DNA of 64,000 nt, from NCBI GenBank assembly GCA_020086605.1, contig JACBWW010000016.1:25594715-25658714 (forward strand). The letters run 5' to 3'. The notes beneath the pieces are model-generated. The model did no database searches. It saw nothing but the letters and a program-made list of their open reading frames with translations, and was not told the origin of the DNA. This DNA comes from Lanius collurio. Taxonomy: Eukaryota > Chordata > Aves > Passeriformes > Laniidae. Positions 1 to 10,650 of the stretch are shown here, piece after piece; within the stretch, counting starts at the first letter, position 1; every line of letters begins with the position of its first letter. A program made the position numbers and the translations under genes.

Positions 1-1256
1 GGTGCCCACGCGCTCTTGTAAGCTCTCCTTTCTTCCCATTTACAGAGTGTTGTACCTAATCCTAATGTTTTACACCAGCCAGCACTTGTGGAAATATTTA
101 AGACACCCTTAGCACAGATAGGATTATATTCAGACATCTCTCCTGGTGCTGAATAGAAAGGAACAAAGGAATATTATATCAGTATCTCTAATTAATACAA
201 GAGATTAGGAGAAGTGCTATGCTGGAACACACAAACCAGCATTTCCCAACACCAAGGGCTGCATCAACCAGAAATAATTATAAGCTTTAATGCTGATGCT
301 GTGTAGACAAAAGCACAGACCCCTTTAGGTTGTCTGAGTAAGCAAGACTAATTCTGTTAAATGGATTATGCAGGGAGATGTTAATAAGCATTTCATTTAA
401 CTATATTCAGGTTAATCATTTACTAAAGGAAAGCCTTAATGAATTGGATTTTTTGGTGCAACATTTAAAATATACAGAGAAGGAAGGAATAAACTAACTC
501 AAGGTCAAAGCAGTAAGGCAAAAAAAAAGAGGATGAAAAAGGCTGGGCTGTCAAATAACGTTCTTTTAAAAGAAAAGATGGGGAGATAATGGGCCTCAGA
601 AGGCTCAGGCGAGGCCTAGGGATAACATCTCTACATTTTGTTACACTTGAAGCTGGTGGAGGATTTATGGCTGCGGAGGAGAAGGTCGACAGTCTATAAA
701 AGACTCTTTTAGGGAGCAGCAGCGGTGATGGGGAGACAATGCCTGGAGAGCTCACAACCAGCTCCGGAGCCCTTGGCCAGAGGGAAGCTTGGCAGGAGGA
801 GAAACCTCCCCCAAACCTCCCCCTGAGCCTCAGAGGCTGGGAAGGACTGGGGAAAGTGTGACCTTGGGAGAGCAAAACCCTAAAATCTTGTCTGAAAATG
901 AACCAGCGAAGAAGACACGGATTTGTTTAGTCTTATGCAAATGCAATCATCCTCAAGGCTGAGTGCTCAAGACAGGAAATGCACTGTGATGGAAAATTCA
1001 GGAGAGAAGTTAAATAGACCTGTCTGAAGGAGGAGGAGGCCCCTCTGAAGTGAGTGCCAGATGGAGGCTGTGATTAAACAGAGCTCTGGCCACCATAATA
1101 ACTCTTGGAAAATGCTGGGAATGTCAGTAATGTGGAAATGCCTTTGAACCGTGGCCGTGGGAGCTGAGAGCTGCACATGGGCACTCGGAAGGTCCTCTCC
1201 AGCCTGGTGCCCTCTGTCCCTGGCATGGTGTAAAAAAATCCCCCTGTGCTGGCACT

Positions 1257-1605
1257 GCTGGGACACCTCCAGTGCTGGGGTCAGTGCTGGGCTCCTCAGG
1301 ACAAGAAGGACATGGAGGGGCTGGAGCGTGTCCAGGGCAGGGAATGGAGCTGGGAAGGGGCTGGAGCCCCAGGAGGGGCTGAGGGAGCTGGGAAGGGGCT
1401 CAGCCTGGAGCAAAGGAGGCTCAGGGGGGACCTTGTGGCTCTGCACAAGTCCCTGACAGGAGGGGGCTCAGGGGGGACTCTGCTCCCAGGGAACAGGGAC
1501 AGGAGGAGAGGGAACGGCCTCAGGGACAGGGGAGTCTCAGGGTGGATATTGGGGAAATTCCTCCTGGAAAGGCTGCCCAGCCCTGGCACAGCTGCCCAGG
1601 GCAAG
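1257..1605 (+). mobile_element. CR1 LINE fragment (3' region, diverged)
   Basis: It has the typical order of CR1 3' sequence: CTCCAGTGCTGGGGTC, then GGACATGGAGGGGCTGGAGCG, CTGAGGGAGCTGGG, CTCAGCCTGGAG and GGTGGATATTGGGGAAATTC, then a CTGCCCAG block. It is diverged and lacks the 3' terminal part. Confidence 0.7.
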
Positions 1606-3133
1606 GGTGGAAGCTGTGGGGACAAGGATTCTGGCAGGAACAAGGGAGGAATGTCCTATGGGACACTCCCTCCTGCAGCATCATCTCCATGAGATATTCC
1701 AGCCCAGGGCACAGAGGATTTAGCTCAGTCCCTGTCTGGGCAGCCCCTCCCTGGGTCCTGGGGCTGCAGTTTGGGGCAGGATCTTGCTTTTGTGTATTTT
1801 CTGTCAAGAAGATCTTAGCACTACTGAGACAAATCTCTCTGAAAATCCTTGAGAAAGGACACAGGGAACACTGCAGAAGTTGTCCAAGAGCTGACTCTGC
1901 CCAGTGGATAAGCCAGAGCTGGGGAGGATAAAGCTGGAAAGTGCCAGGTGCTTAACAGAGGGGCTTTATCATCCTCTGAGATGGGAGTGTTGGCAGAAAG
2001 ATTCTGGAGATGAGCCCCAGAAGAGTGATGGGGTTGATAAGAGAGGGGTGTTATCAGGCCCTGTCCATCAGCATTCACACAGGGCTGCTGGCAGGGCAAG
2101 GACTGGGAAATGGAATGCTGTTTTGTCCTTATTTCAGATTTAAATGAATAAAATACCATTTTCTGAGTATTAAAATGGAAAAACAAGGACTAAGAGATGA
2201 TTGCTAGAACTGCAGGAGCAAAAATCAACTGTTTGTTGTGCTAAAATCTGAAAGCTGAGTATTTTAAACACTTGAGCTGTGCCACCAGCAATGTCTTAAA
2301 GTGAAATATTACCCCAGTGTGTTTGTGTATGCAGAGAGAATGAGAGAGAAGCATTTCTTGTTTCAGTCACAAAGACCTCAGTTGGGACACACCCTGTGTC
2401 TAATTCAAACCTGATCCCGATGCTGATTTTGACTGAGGAAAAGTATAAAATATGGTATTTACAGGTGGAAAAAAAGAATCAAGCACTGCACACACGGTGG
2501 CCATGACCACCAGCTCTGTAATTCACAATTGTGGGGATCTTTCCCTGGCTGTGGGAACCCCAGGCCAAGGAGGCAGAAGGAGACACACATTTCCTTCCCT
2601 CCCTGCCCTCCACAGCAGTCGGGGTCACCTTTCCCGTTCCCCGATAAATAACTCATGCTAAATACTGTAAACAGCGACAGGCTCATTTCAAACTGCTAAA
2701 AATACACCCAGCAATGGAGATTTTAAAGTCAGATCATTTCTGCTGTGTGGGTGCTGGGGCTGCCAGCCCCACTGTGCAGTGGCTCCAGGCAGAGCTGTTC
2801 AAGGAGCACTGCACAGCCCTGGCTCAGCGGGCACGCAGGGGCAGAGGGGCTGTGACTGAGGCTCCGGGGGCAAAAGGGGGTTAAGGGTCTTAATTCCTCT
2901 TCTCAAACAGCCCTCTGGAACAAAGCATTTCCCAAGTCAGCAGCTGCTCAAAAGCACTCAGTGGTACCTGAAAATCCCCACAGTTCCCAGTCCCTCTGTG
3001 GGACCTCGCTGTGGTTCCTGCTCAGTCATGGAGGAGAAAAGGCTCCAGGGAGAGCTCAGAGCCCCTTCCAGGGCCTGAAGGGGCTCCAGGAGAGGGACTG
3101 GGGACAAGGGATGGAGGGACAGGACCCAGGGAA

Positions 3134-3392
3134 TGGCTTCCCAGTGCCAGAGGGCAGGGCTGGATGGGATCTTGGGCAGGAATTGTTCCCTGGGAGGGTG
3201 GGCAGGCCCTGGCACAGGGTGCCCAGAGCAGCTGTGGCTGCCCCTGGATCCCTGGCAGTGCCCAAGGCCAGGCTGGACATTGGGGCTGGGAGCAGCCTGG
3301 GACACTGGGAGGTGTCCCTGCCATGGCAGGGCTGGCACTGGATGATCTCTTTGGTCCCTCCCAACCCAGACCATTCCAGGATCCTGTGAATG
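3134..3392 (+). mobile_element. CR1 LINE 3' tail (young-looking subfamily)
   Basis: The run is GCTGGATGGGATCTTGGGCA, then GGCCCTGGCACAGGGTGCCC, GGATCCCTGGCAGTGCCCAA and GTGTCCCTGCCATGGCAGGG, ending CCCTCCCAACCCAGACCATT. It is nearly identical to the copies at 7068, 24281 (inverted), 36845, 46017 (inverted) and 63700. It contains the palindrome CCCTGCCATGGCAGGG at 3316-3331. Confidence 0.88.
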
Positions 3393-4077
3393 TCCCTGGG
3401 TGTCCCAGAATCAGAGCAATGGTGCTTCTCCAACAGAGCAGGACAAGCTTTTGTGACAGCTCCAAAAACAACCCCCATTTTCAACCCTCACACATTGCTC
3501 AATGGAATTTCATTTAGACAGAGATAAACCTGATGCTATCAAACAGAAAGACCTTCCCTGAAGTAGTGCAAGGGAAAAGAATCCCTCTAATGCCTTGATG
3601 GGGTGAATGAAGCGGGCGCTAAGCACGGAGAGCTCCGAGTTTAACAGGATGAAATAGTACAGCCCTGACGGACTCGGATTCTGCTGCAAGGAATATTTCA
3701 CAATCCCGAGAAGCATTTGTGATGAAAATTACTGTAAGGGAACAGAAAAAAATTTGGCTTTATATTTCATCCTTTATACTCAAGTCCCATTTCTTTGTGT
3801 GGCTGAGGAGCGCAGTCGTGTTGGAAAAATGAAACATCTCTGAGGAGCTCCGGAGCGATGGATGGGAGCAGCCTTGAGGAATGAGCTGACTTCGAACAGA
3901 CAGAGCAGCTACCGAGCCCCAGTCCTGGGATGAACCCAGGTGCAATGGGATCACCACCTCGTCCCCACCTTTAACCGGCACAGGAGACGGCAGAAATCAG
4001 CCAAGGAGCAGAGAATTGATGGCTCTGGGCAGCAGAAGCAGACTGCTACCCACGGTCCCAAACCATGTCCCCTGGGC

Positions 4078-4190
4078 TTTCTAGGAGTGTCCAAAGGCTC
4101 CAGGAGCTCTGGCAGCCTCGGGGCTGTGCCCACTCCCTGGGGAGCCTGGGCAGTGCCAGCATCCTTGAGGGGGAAGAAGCTTTTCCAGCA
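4078..4190 (-). mobile_element. CR1 tail fragment, inverted
   Basis: The reverse complement of the segment GGCTGTGCCCACTCCCTGGG to GAGGGGGAAGAAGCTTTTCC matches the middle of the CR1 tails at 10395 and 47105. It is only a partial copy. Confidence 0.6.
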
Positions 4191-4804
4191 TTACTCAGAT
4201 GCCTGAATAAGGTTCAGCCTGTCCCTCCCCTTGTAAGAATCCTCCAGATTTAGTGCTCTTGGCACACTCAGGGCAAAGGAAAACATGAATCCAGCTTGGG
4301 TTTCTGAGTCCAAACCCTGTTGTCTTGCCTGGAAGAAGTGGAATAGCAACAACTGTTGAGGTAGAGGGGAACAGCCACTGGAAGGGACCACTGGAAAGGA
4401 ACAGGTAAATAATGCCTTGTTTCAGGGCACTGTGCACACACCTGCTTTGGGATGGGACGTGTCCAAGCCTAGGACTCCCTCCTCTCCCACATCTGCCCTG
4501 ATTTTGGGTTCATCTGCAGCAACCAGCAAACCCAACCTTGTTTAGCCTGAAGTTAAATAGAAACCAAGGCTGATGCTGGGTCCTGCCTGGAGGCCCAAAA
4601 TTAAACAGGAGAATGGCTCAGGATCTTCTACTGGACGTGGCAAACCCAGCTTTGGTTAAGGGGACATTGAGAATAAACCATCAAAGTGCCAGAGAAAGCG
4701 CTGTGAGCAGCAAACCCCTCGTTCCCATTCCCCCACCCCTGTGCTGCAGAGTGGGGCACAGCTCTCTGTACCCCAAAGGTTCTGCAAAGGTTCTCGTGGG
4801 AAGG

Positions 4805-5453
4805 TGTAGGGGTTGACAAGCCCCTGTCTTGGCAGGAAGGCCTTGTTTAGATAGAGACAGCTGCAACATCTCAAAAAGATACGGGGTCTGACAAACTCCC
4901 TGCCCTGACAGGGAGGCCTGGAGATAAGGAGGTAGCACTATCCCCCTCCAGGCCCCCCTTTGGGGAAACAAAGAGCCTTTTTAGTTGGGAAAGATAGATC
5001 TAAGATCCTCTAGGAAACTGTATGTAAAATACCCTAATACCCATTGGTTTCTTACCCTTGTACGCCCACCTCTGTACCCCATAAAAGAGACCCCTTTGCC
5101 CCGAGTTGGGGAGGATCTCGCCCCTGGTCACCCCTTCGTGGAAGATGCTAGAATAAAGCTGCTTCTGCGGAACCACCAGAGAGTCTCCTCCTCTCTCTCT
5201 ATCCGGGCCTGGCCAAAGGGGGGTTCTGCCTTGCAGAGCCAAGCTGAAATCTCTGCACTAAGAGCTGACAGCCTGCTGAGCCAGGCATCCTCTGCAGGCA
5301 ACCCCGGCCGAAGGCTGAGAGAAGCCACGACCCCCTGGGAGACGGTTCCTCACGGGATCACCTCTCTGGGCTCGCTACGGCTTCTTGGGTCTGAGCCTCG
5401 GACCCCATCCAGCCCGGGCCGGGAGAAACCCCCCGACTAAAATAACAACTTTA
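4805..5453 (+). mobile_element. Solo long terminal repeat of an endogenous retrovirus
   Basis: The architecture is that of an LTR read on the plus strand. An inverted CCAAT box (ATTGG, 5043-5047) is followed by a TATA-like ATAAAAGA (5081-5088), then AATAAA (5152-5157) before a GC-rich U5-like part. The U3 holds two imperfect copies of a roughly 33-bp block 75 bases apart (from 4814 and from 4889), as in retroviral enhancer duplications. Possible 6-bp target duplications GGAAGG flank it (4799-4804 and 5454-5459), although the right end is TTTA rather than the usual CA, so the borders are uncertain. No gag, pol or env sequence is next to it, so it is a solo LTR. It runs antisense to NEGR1. Confidence 0.7.
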
Positions 5454-5669
5454 GGAAGGAGAACCAGGAAGAGCCGAGCACTGAGGCTCTCCATGGGGAT
5501 ATTCCCACACCAAGTGATGGGGAAACTTGGAGCCACCTGGCAGGGTTCCAGCTGGATGAATTCCCCGCTCACACATGGGACGAGCAGCACAACCACGGAG
5601 GGAAAACACGGACTGCTGGGAAGCTCAGGTTGCTGTGAGCCTGAAGAGCTCTCGGCTCCTTGTGCAGAC

Positions 5670-6130
5670 AATTCTGGCAGCCTACAATAACTGCTTCCCT
5701 GACAATGTGGATCTCATTTGTAAGTGTCACATTGGAGACAAGGAAAAGCATTTTAATGTGACAGAAAAATTTGACTTGGGAGCTAATTACTTTAATTTGA
5801 GAGAATTTTTGGCTCATCTGCATACTTGACAATTATTTACAACTTACATTGGTAATTAGAGGTTGGGTCTTGTGCTGAAATATTGCAAATGGCTTTGGAG
5901 ACATTTGCTGATCCTCCTAACTTTGAGAGGAAATGAATTTATTAGTAGTTAATATGTAAAATATTTGTACTTCTGACCTTTTGTTAAACATTCTTCCTAT
6001 ATTTTAAATGATTGGTTGTCAGAGCCATTTTTCTCCAAGTGACGTGTGACATTGTAAATAAGCTCTTGAATTAAGCAGCACATTAAATCTCCATGTTCAG
6101 TGGCAACCTTTGATAGTTCTCATATATCAG
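5670..6130. promoter_or_regulatory. Candidate regulatory block downstream of the solo LTR
   Basis: Unique AT-rich sequence with GAGCTAATTACTTTAATTTG, ACATTGGTAATTAGAGG and AAGTGACGTGTGACATTG (the last containing TGACGTG, a CRE-like core). No coding potential beyond chance frames is visible. Confidence 0.25.
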
Positions 6131-6270
6131 GGAGACTTTGTTGGTTCTGCTGTGTTGAGGCAATGTCATACAGCATGTGAATGATAATTTTTTCCACTGA
6201 ACTTTCCAGTTTCTGCACGGTTTTCACATCATTCTTGTGCTCTTGACAAAGGATGTGGAGTTAAGCAGGC

Positions 6271-6272
6271 NN
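6271..6272. other. Two unresolved bases
   Basis: NN sits at the edge of the 31-bp duplication, consistent with an assembly join at a collapsed repeat. Confidence 0.98.
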
Positions 6273-6273
6273 G

Positions 6274-6327
6274 TCACTGACCCCACTGAGGGGTCCATCT
6301 CCCATCACTGACCCCACTGAGGGGTCC
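6274..6327. repeat. 31-bp tandem duplication beside a 2-N gap
   Basis: TCACTGACCCCACTGAGGGG (plus TCC) occurs at 6274-6296 and again at 6305-6327. Each copy holds an inverted repeat, GACCCC-ACTGA-GGGGTC. The two Ns at 6271-6272 lie immediately before the first copy. Confidence 0.9.
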
Positions 6328-7067
6328 CGGCCGAGGCTCCACGTGCCGGGTGCTGCTCTGGCCACTCCATGCCTCTGGTTTTTATAAAAACACCGGGGCT
6401 GTTTGGTCATTACCCTGTGCTGAATTTTGGGGTGCACGTGCCCCTCCTCCCTGCAGCACCAGGCACAGATTGTTTTCCCTTCCAACACCTTCCTTTTCCA
6501 TGTGCAAATGCCCCCTGTAGCCGTTCCTACTCAGCTGCCCAAGTGCCTTTTCCCTGCCTACAGCCATCCACAAGCACAGGATGCTGATTCCAAGAGAGAG
6601 CGAGGCTTACAAACCGTATCTTTTGCCTATTCTAGAAGCTGTGCTTTATTTTAATTGTCTTTGTAACTGTGTAGTTCTTACTCTCCCCTCTGTGCCTATG
6701 GATCTTCATTCCAATAAATTTAAACAGCTCTTAAATGCCTGTTATACAACACTGAGGGAAGCGTGGATTTCATGGATTTCACAGGGATTTCATACACACC
6801 CTCCCCTGTCTGCAACAAAGTCTGATCTCTCAAGGCACAGGGCTCTTGCTCTGCAGGGCCTCAGCTGCTGCTTCAAAGCTGCTGCTCCAGTCCTGGGGGC
6901 CACCATTTGTGAGCTCAGGGAACTTGGCAAACACCACGTAAGTCCAGCCACAAAACACACAGAAAATCTGTGTATTTGAGTATTTGTCCCTTTTCATGAA
7001 CGTGCAGATTTTCTTTTTCCTGAAGTACTTTCAGATTTCCCCCCTTTAACTGGGATATTTCGTTAGA

Positions 7068-7265
7068 ATGGGCAGGCCCTGGCACAGGGTGCCCAGAGCA
7101 GCTGTGGCTGCCCCTGGATCCCTGGCAGTGCCCAAGGCCAGGCTGGACATTGGGGCTGGGAGCAGCCTGGGATGGTGGGAGGTGTCCCTGCCATGGCAGG
7201 GCTGGCACTGGGTGGGATTTATTTAAAGTCACTCCCAACCTAGGCCACTCCATGATTCTGTGGTT
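7068..7265 (+). mobile_element. CR1 LINE 3' tail
   Basis: It starts abruptly at GGGCAGGCCCTGGCACAGGG and runs to CACTCCATGATTCTGTGG, a typical CR1 terminus. It is nearly identical over its first 130 bases to the copy at 3134, including the CCCTGCCATGGCAGGG palindrome. The body is 5'-truncated. Confidence 0.88.
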
Positions 7266-7961
7266 CCATTTCCCTTTAATCACTGTTCCCTAGGATGAAT
7301 TATTTGGGATTGCAGCAGGAGCTGATTTACCATCAGGAGGACTCTGAGCTTTTGCAGCTGCCTGTGGGTGAGGGAATGAATCCCTCACTTCCAGAGCCCT
7401 TTGGGGTTGGATTTCTGCTGGGGGTCCCTTTCCAGGGCCCCTCACCCTTCCTGCCTGCTGCTGCTTCTCCTCTGCAGCTTTTCCTGCTGGTGGAGGATTT
7501 TGCATCAGGAGACTTTTCGTGCCCCAGCTTTCTTCACTGGCTTTTCAGCTTAATCCTGAGGATTTTGGAGACATTATGGCTCAGCTTTGCATATGTTATT
7601 ACACAGAAGAGAGAAAAAAAACCCCAATAGCTGAGATTTTTCAAAGCTGACTGGGAGTTGTAGGCAGGCAGGTTCTGTTAAGAGTCATGCCTTTATCAAT
7701 TAGTACAGTATTTTGGTGCTTCTGGAAAGCCAGAGATGGATGCCTTAAAACCAACTCTGACAGCCTTGGAGATATGTGCAGAAAGACATATTTTGCCTCA
7801 AAACCAATCTTTTTTTTTAACTAGTTTGTACCATGTATAACCCCTAAGTACAAAAATCCTTCTGATTTCTCCAAAACCTGTTTGGGAATTGGATAGTGAT
7901 AATCTGATTGAACAAGCTGGGATTTCACCTCTTTTTACAAAAACACATTTCTTCTGCTAGG

Positions 7962-8018
7962 AGTTGGAGTTGGTCCTTGTGGGTCCCTTCCAGCTCAGGA
8001 CATTCTGTGATTCTGGGA
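7962..8018 (+). mobile_element. CR1 3'-end scrap
   Basis: TTGTGGGTCCCTTCCAGCTC followed by ACATTCTGTGATTCTGGG is the extreme 3' end of a CR1 element. The rest is missing. Confidence 0.6.
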
Positions 8019-10394
8019 AAATTAAACACTAAATGGGACTGTGCAACGTGGGAGGGAAGGGCACAGCAGGCTGCAGGTTTGGAATCCTTACTCACAGCAA
8101 GGCAGGCATTGCTTATTCCTGCAGTGTCTCTCTAACCAGTTCTTTGCTCTGACAATTTCCTGCGGATTATTCAAATGGCTCCCTGTTTTCCTATTCGAAA
8201 ATCCGCACCCCGTTTGTTCCAGTGAACACCCTCTGGAGCTTTCCAAACCCAGTTGTTCTCTGAATTGCCTGGCTTTGGCAGAAAGCTCATTCTGGGTGGT
8301 TTTGAGCAGCGGGAGGTTGAGCAGGGAGGCTGAAAGGGAGACAATCACTGCAGAGCAAGCAGGGAGAGAGGAAGGGTGAGTCCTCTCCCTTCTCTTTTGC
8401 ACAGAGAGGCAGCACTGCCAGTGCAGGAGATGACAGAGAGCGATGCAAAGCTGTGTCAGGTACCTCGAAAATGAAGAGGACAAAAGATGCCAAGGTCAAT
8501 CATTTCACCCTGGTGTTTGGGTGTCTGAATGTCCCAGTGTCACCCAACATCACCTCCATGGCTTGGTTCAGTGTGGAGTGGGTGGGTGGGAGGGAGCAGG
8601 CTGCCACTCATCCACTGAGTTAATCTTCCACTGCCTCATGCCAGCAGCTTTTTCTTACAGAAATATCTGACTCAGCAGCTGAAAATGGGAAAATATTTTG
8701 CACAACTTCCATCTTAATGAAAAGCGTCTTTAAAATTTTAATCAGATGGCTCCACACTGTTCTGTGGATTCAGAGGCTCATTTAAAACCTGGACTTCCTG
8801 AAAATCCTGAACAGAAACAGGTGCCAGAATACGAGACCAACTAAAGTGAATTTTGCTTGTTAACCATGCTGGATTAATGGAGCAGCAAGTGGTACCCGGG
8901 CCTGAGCACCTCACATTTCCTTCCACCTGAACAGCTGAGGTCTGAATGGACACTCTGGGCTCAGGGGTGCAAATCTCTGCTTCTGCCACTGCCACACCAC
9001 TGCTCCTTTCTCACTGCTGGTGCCCAGGTGCCCGGGGTGTCGGGCAGCAGCAGGACCCGTGCAGTGCCCTGAGTGTGAAACACAGAGCGCAGGGCGAGGG
9101 CTGAGCTCTGCCCCAGCTCTGTGCAAACCATGCCTGTTCCACGCTCACTCCCAGCTCCTCCAGCCTCCTCACAGACCTGTCTGAGTCTCCTCAGGGACTC
9201 CTGCACTCCCCTCGCCAGGGCACTTGGACTGTCATAAGCAGCTCCTGCTCCGAGGGAGCTCTGACTCAAACAGAGTCCTGCACAAACAGAGTCCTGCACA
9301 AACCCAGGCAGAACCAAGGCAGGGCTGCTCCAGAGAGCAATGACACCCAGTGACAAAGGAATATTTACTTATTTGTTCAGAGCTGCTGCTCAAACCTGTT
9401 ACAACCCCGCTGCTGGAAGGACGCGGGTCTGGCTCCACCATCACGTTTTTACCCACAAATTTTGGTGCTGTTTTCTTTAACCTGAAGAGATTCTTGGAAA
9501 AACCCACATTCAGCCTTTCGTGGGTTGCCTGGTGACATGTTAAGAGCTCATCTGGAAAGTTTAAAGAAGGACCAAAACCAGCTTGAAAACCACCTCAGTA
9601 GACTGGGCCTTGCACCTGTTTGTAGTGAGGGAAAGTAAAAGATGCAGCGATGCAGCTTTTAAACATCAGGTTCAGAGTAAGGAAATGGCTGATCCTGTGT
9701 CATCCTGGGATGTTGTTTTCCATCCCTGGCTGGAAATATTGTTGGCAACTCCCTCAAAATGTCCATGTTGCACAGATACTCTAAATGCAGCTGGCATGGA
9801 ACTGAAATTTCCATTTGGTGCGAAATTCAGACGGGGAAAAGACAAAAAGAGAAGTGTTGCCTGGAATGAGATGGGGAGCCTGGAAGGAAGCCAGTATATT
9901 TTTTTCCACTCAAAACTCAACAGGCCTTTATTTGAATTTCTTTAAAACTGACATATTCATGGAGTTTTCAAACAGGCTTTTTCTGACAAGTCCCCTAATC
10001 CCCCAAGCCTTCCCTCTATCAACAACCCAAGTTTGTCAGATCCTTCCCTGCCAGCTGTAGCTGTAGGCTCCTCCATATTCCACGCAGAGTTGGGCCCTCC
10101 CTGAAGTTATGGATACACAGCTCTATATACATTTTAAATCTCTGCACATGGCCACCCATCTCATCGAGATGGATATATGCATATTTATTCCTGTACAATT
10201 CCTGTAGCCAGCCAGTTCTGGCTGATCAAACCTTCACTTAAAACATATCCTTCTGTGATAAATAAAAACACGGACTGCTCTCTTCCTGCTGGTGAATCAC
10301 ATTCTGGAATCTCCTGCTTGTCTTCTCTCAGTCAGAACTGGGACTTGTCTCAGTCTTGTGGAAGGTGTAAATAGGTTGGATAAAGAACAAGGAA

Positions 10395-10650
10395 GCGGCT
10401 GGAGCTGGGCCAGGGCAGGCTCAGGCTGAGAGCAGGGAAAGGTTCTTCCCCCAGAGGGTGCTGGCACTGCCCAGGCTCCCCAGGGAATGGGCACAGCCCT
10501 GAGGCTGCCAGAGCTCCAGGAGCGTTTGGGCAGCGCTGCCAGGGATGCCCAGGGTGGGGGTGTTGGGGGTCTGGGCAGGGCCAGGGGCTGGAATGGATGG
10601 TCCTGGTGGGACCCTTTCAACTCAAGATAGTCCATGACTCTATGAATACC
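10395..10650 (+). mobile_element. CR1 LINE 3' tail (second subfamily)
   Basis: It carries GGGAAAGGTTCTTCCCCCAG, CTGGCACTGCCCAGGCTCCC, CTCCAGGAGCGTTTGGGCAG, GCCAGGGATGCCCAGGGTGG and a terminus near CCATGACTCTATGAATAC. The same layout recurs at 21358 and 47105, and inverted at 4078 and 23345. Confidence 0.85.

Noticed and set aside
4985..5440. 151-residue plus-strand frame
   Set aside because: It falls inside the LTR (U3-R-U5 signals). LTRs of this kind do not encode a conserved protein here and no gag/pol/env motif is seen.
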